12,428 bases of DNA from an uncultured beta proteobacterium (lineage in GTDB: Bacteria > Pseudomonadota > Gammaproteobacteria > Burkholderiales > SG8-39). Under the pieces are notes generated by a model that had not been told where the DNA came from, did not search any database, and was given only the letters and a program-made list of their open reading frames with translations. Shown here in pieces: positions 6,972 through 12,428 of the stretch (position 1 is its first letter; each line of letters starts with the position of its first letter). Location: the NCBI GenBank assembly GCA_902826155.1, contig CADEDU010000021.1:52412-64839 (forward strand), written 5' to 3'. A program made the translations under genes and the position numbers.

Positions 6972-7010
6972 TTGACCTAAACTGCCGCGCCGCTGCGTAT
7001 CGCGCAGTTT
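6972..7010 (+). promoter_or_regulatory. -35-like element and hairpin upstream of rph
   Basis: TTGACC (6972-6977, five of six to the -35 consensus) is followed at once by a stem-loop: AAACTG-C-CGCG (6979-6989, one bulged C) pairs with CGCGCAGTTT (7001-7010) around an 11-base loop. No good -10 lies at 16-18 bases; TATCGC appears only at 20. The hairpin has just three T at its end. It may be a terminator of the kinase/phosphatase transcript, an operator over an rph promoter, or an mRNA-processing structure. Confidence 0.35.
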
Positions 7011-7087
7011 GCTCCGGTGCGACATGCGTGCCTCCAGTCACGCCGCTTGCGCGCCGACTTCAACCCCATCACGGTGCGAGAGTTCCG

Positions 7088-7804
7088 ATGCGTCCATCCG
7101 GCCGCCGTCCCGATCAGCTGCGTCCTGTGCGTATCCAACGCGGGTTCACCAAGCACGCCGAAGGCGCGGTGCTGGTCGAGTTCGGTGAAACCAAGGTGCT
7201 ATGCACCGCGAGTGTCGAAGAGAAGGTGCCCGCGTTCCTGCGCGATACTGGTCGGGGTTGGGTCACCGCCGAGTACGGCATGCTGCCGCGTTCGACGCAT
7301 ACGCGCTCCGATCGTGAGGCGGCGCGCGGCAAGCAATCCGGCCGTACGCAGGAAATCCAGCGCCTGATCGGCCGCAGTCTGCGCTCGGTTGTCGATATGC
7401 AGGCGCTGGGCGCTCGCTCGATCCAGATCGATTGCGACGTCATTCAGGCCGATGGGGGTACGCGCACTGCGGCAATCACCGGATCGTTCGTCGCGCTGTC
7501 GGATGCTGTGGCGGTGCTGCAGCGGTCCGGCGTGATCACGGCTACGCCGATCCGCGATTTCGTCGCGGCGGTTTCGGTGGGCTTGTATGAAGGCACACCG
7601 GTGCTCGACCTCGACTACGCCGAGGACTCGCGCTGCCAAACCGACATGAACGTCGTCATGACCGGGGCGGGCGGATTCGTCGAGGTGCAGGGTACCGCCG
7701 AGGGCGCGCCCTTCTCGCGCGCGCAGATGGATGCGCTGATGCGTCTTGCCGAGCAAGGCATCGGTGAGTTGGTCGTGCTCCAGCGCAACGCGCTTGGCCG
7801 TTAG
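7088..7804 (+). CDS. rph: Ribonuclease PH
   Basis: Phosphate-dependent 3'-5' exoribonuclease that trims tRNA 3' ends, releasing nucleoside diphosphates. The 238 residues equal the usual full length, so this is not truncated as in E. coli K-12. Signature segments: [14 protein letters not shown] at the start, [17 protein letters not shown] (57-73), the phosphate-binding region [15 protein letters not shown] (85-99, including R86) and [17 protein letters not shown] (116-132). The ATG at 7088 gives exactly the family N-terminus; an in-frame GTG at 7028 adds 20 residues with no homology and is rejected. A GAGAG stretch just upstream may act as ribosome binding site. rdgB follows after 19 bases, the standard rph-rdgB pairing, joining RNA 3'-end processing with nucleotide-pool cleaning. 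Confidence 0.96.
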   Translation: MRPSGRRPDQLRPVRIQRGFTKHAEGAVLVEFGETKVLCTASVEEKVPAFLRDTGRGWVTAEYGMLPRSTHTRSDREAARGKQSGRTQEIQRLIGRSLRSVVDMQALGARSIQIDCDVIQADGGTRTAAITGSFVALSDAVAVLQRSGVITATPIRDFVAAVSVGLYEGTPVLDLDYAEDSRCQTDMNVVMTGAGGFVEVQGTAEGAPFSRAQMDALMRLAEQGIGELVVLQRNALGR

Positions 7805-7823
7805 CCCGGGCGAAACACGACCC

Positions 7824-8435
7824 ATGTCGGCGATCGGCAAGTTGGTGCTTGCGTCCTCGAACCCGGGCAAGGTGCGCGAGTTCGCTGCGCTGCTCGCCCC
7901 GCTCGGGATCGAGGTCGTCCCTCAGGCGCAATTGGGCGTGGGTGATGCCGAGGAACCGCACTTCACCTTCGTCGAGAACGCCATCGCCAAGGCGCGACAT
8001 GCCGCGCAACACACCGGATTGCCGGCATTTGCCGATGACTCCGGAATCGTCGTCGACGCGCTTGGCGGCATGCCCGGGGTGCATTCAGCGCGCTTCGCCG
8101 GGGAACCCAAGTCCGACGAGCGCAACAACGCGAAGCTGGTGGCGATGCTGCGTGAACGTGCCCGGCAAGGCGAGGACAATCGCCGGGCGCATTACTACTG
8201 CGTGATCGTACTGGTGCGCCGCGCAGAGGACCCCGAGCCGATCATCGCCGAAGGCCGCTGGCATGGTGAAGTGCTCGACGAACCGCGCGGCGCAGGCGGA
8301 TTCGGCTACGACCCGTACTTCTATCTGCCGGGGTTGGAACGCACTGCCGCAGAATTACCTCCCGGACAGAAGAACGCGATCAGTCACCGCGCGATCGCCC
8401 TCAGCCGCATGCTGGAGCTGCTGCAGGCGCGCTGA
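7824..8435 (+). CDS. rdgB: XTP/dITP pyrophosphatase (RdgB/HAM1 family)
   Basis: Hydrolyses ITP, dITP and XTP to the monophosphates, keeping deaminated purines out of DNA and RNA. The 203 residues have the family motifs: [14 protein letters not shown] (7-20), [13 protein letters not shown] (49-61), A-D71-D72[21 protein letters not shown] (70-92) with the catalytic acidic pair, GGFGYDPYF (158-166) and ISHRA (186-190). ATG 7824 places the nucleotide-binding loop near the N-terminus as usual; an upstream in-frame start at 7746 would overlap rph and adds nonsense sequence. Translation is probably coupled to rph 19 bases upstream. The gene hemN, which commonly follows rdgB in betaproteobacteria, is absent here; uppP comes next. 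Confidence 0.96.
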   Translation: MSAIGKLVLASSNPGKVREFAALLAPLGIEVVPQAQLGVGDAEEPHFTFVENAIAKARHAAQHTGLPAFADDSGIVVDALGGMPGVHSARFAGEPKSDERNNAKLVAMLRERARQGEDNRRAHYYCVIVLVRRAEDPEPIIAEGRWHGEVLDEPRGAGGFGYDPYFYLPGLERTAAELPPGQKNAISHRAIALSRMLELLQAR

Positions 8436-8478
8436 ACCGGCGCGCCGCGCATCGACCCCCACCGCTCAACCCAGCCTC

Positions 8479-8494
8479 AGGACTAACGCATTTG
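8479..8494 (+). promoter_or_regulatory. Shine-Dalgarno and TTG start of uppP
   Basis: AGGA at 8479-8482 lies nine bases before TTG 8492-8494. The spacing and the protein beginning [21 protein letters not shown] both favour this rare start codon, and there is no ATG or GTG at a suitable place. A TTG start usually lowers translation. Confidence 0.75.
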
Positions 8495-9316
8495 GACCTG
8501 CTCGCTCTGCTCAAAGCGCTGATTCTCGGTGTCGTCGAAGGTCTCACCGAGTTCCTGCCGATCTCCAGCACCGGTCATCTGATTCTTGCCGCCGATCTGC
8601 TCGGCGTGAACGACGAGAAGGGCAAGGTGTTCGACGTGTTCATCCAGACCGGCGCGATGCTCGCCATCATCTGGGAATACCGGGCGAAGTTCTGGGGCGT
8701 GCTGCGTGGCCTGGTCAATGATCGGGCGAGCCAGCGGTTCGTCGTCAACCTGATCGTCGCGTTCATGCCCGCCGCGGTGCTGGGACTGCTCGCCGGCAAG
8801 TACATCAAGGCCTACCTGTTCAAACCTGTGCCAGTCGCGCTGGCGTTCATCGTCGGTGCGTTCGTGATCTTGTGGGCGGAGCGCCGCTCGCACCGCGTCC
8901 ATGTACAGAGCGTCGACGAGATGAGCTGGCTGGATGCGCTCAAGGTCGGCTGCGCGCAATGCTTCGCACTGATCCCCGGCACGTCGCGATCGGGCGCGAC
9001 CATCATCGGCGGCATGCTGTTCGGGTTGTCGCGCAAGGCCGCCACTGAGTTCTCGTTCTTCCTGGCCGTGCCCACGCTGATTGCGGCGGGCGCGTACGAC
9101 ATGTTCAAGAACCGCGCACTGCTCAGCTTCAGTGATGTGCCGGTGTTCAGCGTCGGACTCGTCGCCGCGTTCGTGTCGGCATTCGTCTGCGTGCGTTGGC
9201 TGCTGCGCTATATCGCTTCGCACGACTTCACGATCTTCGCCTGGTACCGGATCGTATTCGGCGTGATCGTGCTCATCACCGCGTGGACCGGAATGGTGAG
9301 CTGGACCGGCTCGTAG
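8492..9316 (+). CDS. uppP: Undecaprenyl-diphosphatase UppP (BacA family)
   Basis: Integral inner-membrane enzyme that dephosphorylates undecaprenyl diphosphate to the carrier lipid used for peptidoglycan and other envelope polymers; overproduction in other bacteria gives bacitracin resistance. The 274 residues match the family (E. coli 273). The (E/Q)XXXE motif appears as E16-G-L-T-E20, followed by FLPISSTGH with H29, and the second motif PGTSRSG (162-168) carries R166. Several hydrophobic segments are visible, for example about 86-101, 114-129, 185-201, 218-235 and 250-265, consistent with a multi-pass protein. It begins 56 bases after rdgB on the same strand and may be the last gene of the rph-rdgB-uppP group, with a hairpin overlapping its stop codon. 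TTG start with AGGA. Confidence 0.95.
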   Translation: MDLLALLKALILGVVEGLTEFLPISSTGHLILAADLLGVNDEKGKVFDVFIQTGAMLAIIWEYRAKFWGVLRGLVNDRASQRFVVNLIVAFMPAAVLGLLAGKYIKAYLFKPVPVALAFIVGAFVILWAERRSHRVHVQSVDEMSWLDALKVGCAQCFALIPGTSRSGATIIGGMLFGLSRKAATEFSFFLAVPTLIAAGAYDMFKNRALLSFSDVPVFSVGLVAAFVSAFVCVRWLLRYIASHDFTIFAWYRIVFGVIVLITAWTGMVSWTGS

Positions 9317-9335
9317 CGGCCGGTTGATTTCGTTC
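9305..9335 (+). terminator. Possible intrinsic terminator overlapping the end of uppP
   Basis: ACCGGC (9305-9310) and GCCGGT (9319-9324) pair perfectly around an eight-base loop that includes the uppP stop codon, followed by a T-rich but interrupted stretch TGATTTCGTT. The stem is short and the T-tract imperfect, so termination may be partial. A second perfect stem, CGATCGC-GCCT-GCGATCG at 9367-9384, follows without T-tract. Confidence 0.4.
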
Positions 9336-9466
9336 CGACGGTGCGCTCGTCGGTCCCGCCCGCATCCGATCGCGCCTGCGATCGCCAATCGTCGCGGCGC
9401 CTACTTGGTCACGGCGTCAGTCGCGCGACGTGGACAACTGCCCGCAGCGCATGCCTGCCGCCTCGG

Positions 9467-9482
9467 AGCTGTGAATTCAGCT
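9467..9482. repeat. Short inverted repeat beside the sigma-54 element
   Basis: AGCTG (9467-9471) and CAGCT (9478-9482) are reverse complements around TGAATT, ending eight bases before the -24 box. Its centre is about 42 bases before the predicted start, closer than usual enhancer-binding protein sites, so a repressor site or chance are both possible. Confidence 0.25.
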
Positions 9483-9489
9483 ACCGAAA

Positions 9490-9504
9490 TGGCACTCAAC
9501 TTGC
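9490..9504 (+). promoter_or_regulatory. Sigma-54 (RpoN) promoter candidate for the substrate-binding protein
   Basis: TGGCAC (9490-9495), five spacer bases and TTGC (9501-9504) reproduce the sigma-54 core exactly: GG and GC dinucleotides at -24/-12 spacing. Flanking consensus bases (G after CAC, A/T after TTGC) are not matched. Transcription would start near 9516, about 45 bases before the ATG at 9560, on the correct strand and within intergenic DNA. Sigma-54 promoters need an activator such as NtrC; I see no clear enhancer site upstream. Confidence 0.65.
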
Positions 9505-9550
9505 CTTCCCTCGTGCCGACATCATTACAACCGCAGTGCACTGGAAGACA

Positions 9551-9557
9551 GAGGGAG
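9551..9557 (+). promoter_or_regulatory. Shine-Dalgarno deciding the start of the substrate-binding protein
   Basis: GAGGGAG lies just before ATG 9560-9562. The open frame extends upstream to 9341 without resemblance to any signal or mature sequence, so this purine-rich site and the Tat signal that follows fix the start. Confidence 0.7.
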
Positions 9558-9559
9558 CC

Positions 9560-10663
9560 ATGGCAACCAATTCGCGCCACGACGTCACCGAGAACGTAGT
9601 CGCATCCACTTCACCAACTCGCCGCCGCTTTCTTGGCCTTGGCGCCGGCGCGCTGATGATGGGCATGATGCGCGCGCCCGTTTTCGCGCAGGCGCAGCAG
9701 AAGGTTCGCTTTACGCTCGACTGGGCGGTCGAGGGGCCGTCGGCGCCGTTCTTTGTCGCTTTGGAGCGCGGCTACATGAACGACGCCAAGCTCAGCGTCG
9801 TCTATGAGCCAGGGAAAGGCTCAACCGGTGCGGTGGCGGCGGTAGCCGACGGGCGGTTCGACATGGGCGTGGCCGACCTCAACTCGCTGATCGAATTCAA
9901 AGGCCGCAAGCCCGACGCGCCGGTGCAAGCGGTCTACGTCGTCTTCAACGCCACGCCGGCGTCGATCATCACGCTCAAGCGTTCCGATTACGCGCTGGAG
10001 AAACGCTTCGCGGTCAACAAGCTGACCGATCTGCGCGGCAAGAAACTCGGTGCGCCAGGCTTCGATGCAGCGCGCAAGATGTGGCCGATGCTGGCACGCG
10101 CCAATGGCTTGGACCCCAAGGACGTCAGCTGGACGGACGTCTCCCCACAGCGACGCGAGTCGGAGTTGATGTTGGGCACCTTTGATGCGATCTCCGGTTT
10201 TCACTACACCTCATTGCTCAATCTGCAGGCGCGCGGGTCGAAGTCGAGTGACATCGTGACATTCCGATTCCTCGACTTCGGGGTGCCGCTCTACGGCAAT
10301 GCGCTGATCGTCAACACGGCCTTCGCGGCGCGTGAACAACAGGCAGTGCGCGGGTTTGTGAGGGCATTCAACCGCGGCCTGCGTGAAACCGTTGCTGATC
10401 CGCGCAAGGCGTTGAACGACGTGGTGGCGGCCAGTCCGGGCATGAGCATGGAGGCTGAAATGAACCGCCTGAATCTGTGCCTGGAGCACAACGTGCTGAC
10501 CAAGGACGTCAAAGCGAGCGGTTTTGGCGGCGTGGACGCGGGCCGGTTGCAGCGCTCGATCGAGGATTTGGTTGCAACTTTTCAGCTGCCGAACAAACCG
10601 TCGTTCGATTCTGTGTTCAGCGACAAATATCTGCCGGCCGCTACGGAACGTTCGGTCGCTTAA
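9560..10663 (+). CDS. Tat-exported ABC transporter substrate-binding protein, NMT1/THI5-like
   Basis: Periplasmic solute-binding protein of the NMT1/THI5-like (SsuA-type) fold, a group whose ligands include sulfonates, thiamine pyrimidine precursors and other small nitrogen or sulfur compounds. Of 367 residues, 1-43 form a signal with twin-arginine motif T20-R21-R22-R-F-L25, a Gly/Ala/Met hydrophobic core and a plausible cleavage after VFA43. The mature protein opens with the family block FTLDWAVEGPSAPFFVALERGYM (51-73), followed by GKGSTGAVAAVADGRFDMGVADL (86-108). Lobe-two segments LRGKKLGAP (158-166) and GVPLYGNALIVN (241-252) also fit. No permease or ATPase gene is adjacent. A sigma-54 core and a good Shine-Dalgarno precede it. 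The ligand cannot be assigned; nitrogen control is inferred from the promoter only. Confidence 0.88.
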   Translation: MATNSRHDVTENVVASTSPTRRRFLGLGAGALMMGMMRAPVFAQAQQKVRFTLDWAVEGPSAPFFVALERGYMNDAKLSVVYEPGKGSTGAVAAVADGRFDMGVADLNSLIEFKGRKPDAPVQAVYVVFNATPASIITLKRSDYALEKRFAVNKLTDLRGKKLGAPGFDAARKMWPMLARANGLDPKDVSWTDVSPQRRESELMLGTFDAISGFHYTSLLNLQARGSKSSDIVTFRFLDFGVPLYGNALIVNTAFAAREQQAVRGFVRAFNRGLRETVADPRKALNDVVAASPGMSMEAEMNRLNLCLEHNVLTKDVKASGFGGVDAGRLQRSIEDLVATFQLPNKPSFDSVFSDKYLPAATERSVA

Positions 10664-10684
10664 CAGCAGCGCGTCGCTTGGGGC

Positions 10685-10740
10685 AAGTGAAGGGTCGGCC
10701 CTCTTCACTTCCCGACCCGACGAGGGTGCTGGCCTCGTTG
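10685..10740. terminator. Overlapping stem-loops in the convergent gap
   Basis: Three stems occupy the 91-base gap between two convergent genes: AAGTGAAG (10685-10692) with CTTCACTT (10703-10710); GGGTCGG (10692-10698) with CCGACCC (10712-10718), which excludes the first; and CGACGAGG (10718-10725) with CCTCGTTG (10733-10740), including one G-U pair on the plus transcript and followed by TTCCG. None has a strong T-tract. Their position suggests transcript ends for one or both genes, possibly Rho-assisted or acting as 3'-end stabilisers. Confidence 0.4.
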
Positions 10741-10754
10741 TTCCGATAGCCCCT

Positions 10755-12356
10755 CTAGAACGCAGCGACCCCGCCATCGCTGCGCGGATCGAAGCCGCCT
10801 TCGAACGTGCCGTCGGGGTGTCGCACGATCGCGCCGGCATGACCCATCGTTTCGTCGAAAGCCTTGAGCACTTCGACGTCGTGGCCGCGCCGCTTCAGCT
10901 CGTCCACCACGCCGCTCGGGAAGCGAGCCTCCAGCTTGAGCGTTTCTGACACCTGACCCCAGGTGCGGCCGAGCAGCCAGCGCGGTTCGGTCACCGCCTG
11001 TTGCGGACTCATGCCGAACACGGCGTATCGGGTAAACACCGCGCTTTGCGACTGTGGCTGACCATCACCTCCCATGGTTCCGTAGACCATCGTGCGCCCG
11101 TCGCGGAAGCGCGCCAGCGCCGGATTGAGTGTGTGGAACGGCTTGCGCCTGGGTTCCAACGCGTTGCGTGCGGCTGGGTCGAGCGAGAAGCTGCAGCCAC
11201 GGTTCTGCCAGGTGATGCCCGTGTCGGCCAACACGACTCCCGAGCCGAACTCGTGATAGAGGCTCTGGATGAAACTCGCGGCCCGCCCTTCGCCGTCGAT
11301 GACGCCCATCCATATCGTGTCGCCCGGCCCCTTGCCCTTACCCCACGGCGCGGCCTTGCCGCGATCGATGCCGGCAGCGAGTTCGCGCACCGACGACGGC
11401 GACAGAAACGAGGCGGGATCGACGCTCATGTAGGCCGGGTCGGTGATGTGCTGATCGCGGACGCGAAACGCCTGCTTGACTGCCTCTACGCACAGATGCA
11501 CGTAGTCGGCGCCTTGCGGGTCGACCTTGGCGATTTCCAGTGCGTCGAGGATGCCGAGGATGAGCAGCGACACCAGTCCTTGGGTGGGTGGCGTCATGTT
11601 GTAGAGCGAAGCCAGCGAGTGCTCGAGCGTGAGCGGCGTTTTCCATTGGCCCCGATGGCTCGTCAGATCCCCGAGGACGAGCGGGCTTTGCGCGCGCGCG
11701 AGATCTGCGGCGATCGCGCTCGCGAGTTCGCCGCGGTAGAAATCGTCGAAGCCCGCCTGAGCCAGCCGCCGCAGCGTGGCGGCCAACCTGGGCTGGCGAA
11801 ACAGCGCGCCGACACTTGGAGCCGTGCCCTCCTGCAGATAGGTCGTCGCGAAGCCGGGTTGTCCTTCGAGCTCAGCACGCTTGGTCGAAGTGTTGTTGGC
11901 CTGGCTCGACGTCACCGGTATGCCGTGCTCGGCGTAGTGAATCGCATCTGCGAGCAACCGCGTGATCGGCAACCGGCCGCCAAGCCGCGCGCGTGAATAC
12001 TCGTAAGCCAGATCCCAGCCCGCGATCGTCCCGGCAACTGTGTTCGCCGCCACGCCGCCACGGAACGGAATCGATTGCGTGATGCCGCGTTCAGCGTAGT
12101 ACTGGCGCGTCACTCGCTCGCCGGCTGCACCACACGCGTCGATCGCGCGCGGCGTCTCGCCGGGGACGCTGATGAGCCAAAACGAATCGCCGCCGATCGA
12201 ATTCATGTGCGGATAGACGATGGCGATCGTGGCAGCCGCGCTGATCATCGCTTCGAGCGCGTTGCCGCCCTCGCGCAATACCTGAAGTGCTGACTGGGCG
12301 GCAAGCGAATGCGATGCGACGGCCATGCCGCGCAGGCCTCGAGTGGGATTGATCAT
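10755..12356 (-). CDS. Gamma-glutamyltransferase-family Ntn-hydrolase, HpxW/YwrD-like, no signal peptide
   Basis: Self-cleaving Ntn-hydrolase of the GGT superfamily. The 533 residues have the N-terminal block VASHSLAAQSALQVLREGGNALEA (13-36), MNSIGGDSFW (51-60), the catalytic Thr347 in PGDT-I-W, where autocleavage would create the small subunit, and the oxyanion-type GTMGGDG (426-432). R84 (VTRQYY) may match the substrate-carboxylate Arg of E. coli GGT, a tentative alignment. Classical GGTs are exported, but here no signal peptide is visible and Met1 leads directly into the fold. The segments YHEFGSGVVL...TWQNRG and YGTMGGDGQPQ recall the cytoplasmic HpxW (oxamate amidohydrolase) and YwrD branch, from memory only. 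True substrate may be a gamma-glutamyl compound or a simple amide. The start ATG 12354-12356 has a weak ribosome site; Met11 is an alternative. It converges on the substrate-binding protein gene. Confidence 0.88.
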   Translation of the reverse strand: MINPTRGLRGMAVASHSLAAQSALQVLREGGNALEAMISAAATIAIVYPHMNSIGGDSFWLISVPGETPRAIDACGAAGERVTRQYYAERGITQSIPFRGGVAANTVAGTIAGWDLAYEYSRARLGGRLPITRLLADAIHYAEHGIPVTSSQANNTSTKRAELEGQPGFATTYLQEGTAPSVGALFRQPRLAATLRRLAQAGFDDFYRGELASAIAADLARAQSPLVLGDLTSHRGQWKTPLTLEHSLASLYNMTPPTQGLVSLLILGILDALEIAKVDPQGADYVHLCVEAVKQAFRVRDQHITDPAYMSVDPASFLSPSSVRELAAGIDRGKAAPWGKGKGPGDTIWMGVIDGEGRAASFIQSLYHEFGSGVVLADTGITWQNRGCSFSLDPAARNALEPRRKPFHTLNPALARFRDGRTMVYGTMGGDGQPQSQSAVFTRYAVFGMSPQQAVTEPRWLLGRTWGQVSETLKLEARFPSGVVDELKRRGHDVEVLKAFDETMGHAGAIVRHPDGTFEGGFDPRSDGGVAAF

Positions 12357-12428
12357 GTTTGAGCTTGGCGATCAGGCGATGAGGACCCGCGAACCTATCG
12401 CAAAACGCCCGGCACCGGCATTGGTTCG

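Noticed and set aside
9420..9429. GTCGCGCGAC palindrome upstream of the sigma-54 element, considered as an activator site
   Set aside because: Ten-base CG-rich palindromes are common in this DNA, and it does not resemble known NtrC-type sites.
9341..9559. In-frame upstream extension of the substrate-binding protein
   Set aside because: It would bury the Tat signal 73 residues inside, and a strong Shine-Dalgarno and sigma-54 element lie within it.
12357..12428. Possible end of a gene upstream of the GGT homologue: 18 open codons on the minus strand ending in TGA at 12372-12374
   Set aside because: An open run this short is expected by chance, third-position GC is lower than in neighbouring genes, and no motif is seen. 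More sequence to the right would settle it.

Overview
The window looks like chromosomal DNA from a GC-rich betaproteobacterium, most likely Burkholderiales or a relative. This rests on the strong GC bias at third codon positions and on the gene order yicC-gmk-rpoZ-spoT diverging from a Ser/Thr kinase-PP2C-rph-rdgB set, an arrangement I associate with that group. No species can be named from the sequence alone. There are no transposases, integrases, CRISPR arrays, tRNAs or rRNAs, and all complete genes appear intact.

Left part (1-4683, minus strand), in transcription order from right to left: yicC (endoribonuclease family), gmk (guanylate kinase), rpoZ (RNA polymerase omega), spoT (bifunctional ppGpp synthetase/hydrolase), then a partial gene for an outer-membrane-type lipoprotein that runs off the left edge. 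gmk supplies GDP/GTP, SpoT makes and degrades (p)ppGpp, and omega forms part of a ppGpp site on RNA polymerase, so this is a guanine-nucleotide and stringent-response block.

Middle (4684-8435): a 368-base divergent intergenic region with three perfect inverted repeats. It is followed on the plus strand by a soluble non-RD Ser/Thr protein kinase and a PP2C phosphatase (a writer/eraser pair), a 144-base gap with a hairpin beside a -35-like element, and then rph (RNase PH) and rdgB (ITP/XTP pyrophosphatase).

Right part (8436-12428): uppP (undecaprenyl-diphosphatase, TTG start with a good Shine-Dalgarno) follows rdgB. Next is a Tat-exported NMT1/THI5-like substrate-binding protein preceded by a perfect sigma-54 core (TGGCAC-N5-TTGC). 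Converging on it from the minus strand is a gamma-glutamyltransferase-family Ntn-hydrolase without a signal peptide, which by recollection resembles the HpxW/YwrD branch more than classical periplasmic GGT. The convergent gap holds overlapping stem-loops.

Most of the window is housekeeping. The parts that merit attention are the kinase/phosphatase pair sitting between nucleotide-stress genes, the structured divergent control region, and the sigma-54-controlled orphan binding protein next to an amidohydrolase-like GGT homologue, which suggests a nitrogen-scavenging function. I found no clear previously undescribed multi-gene system.
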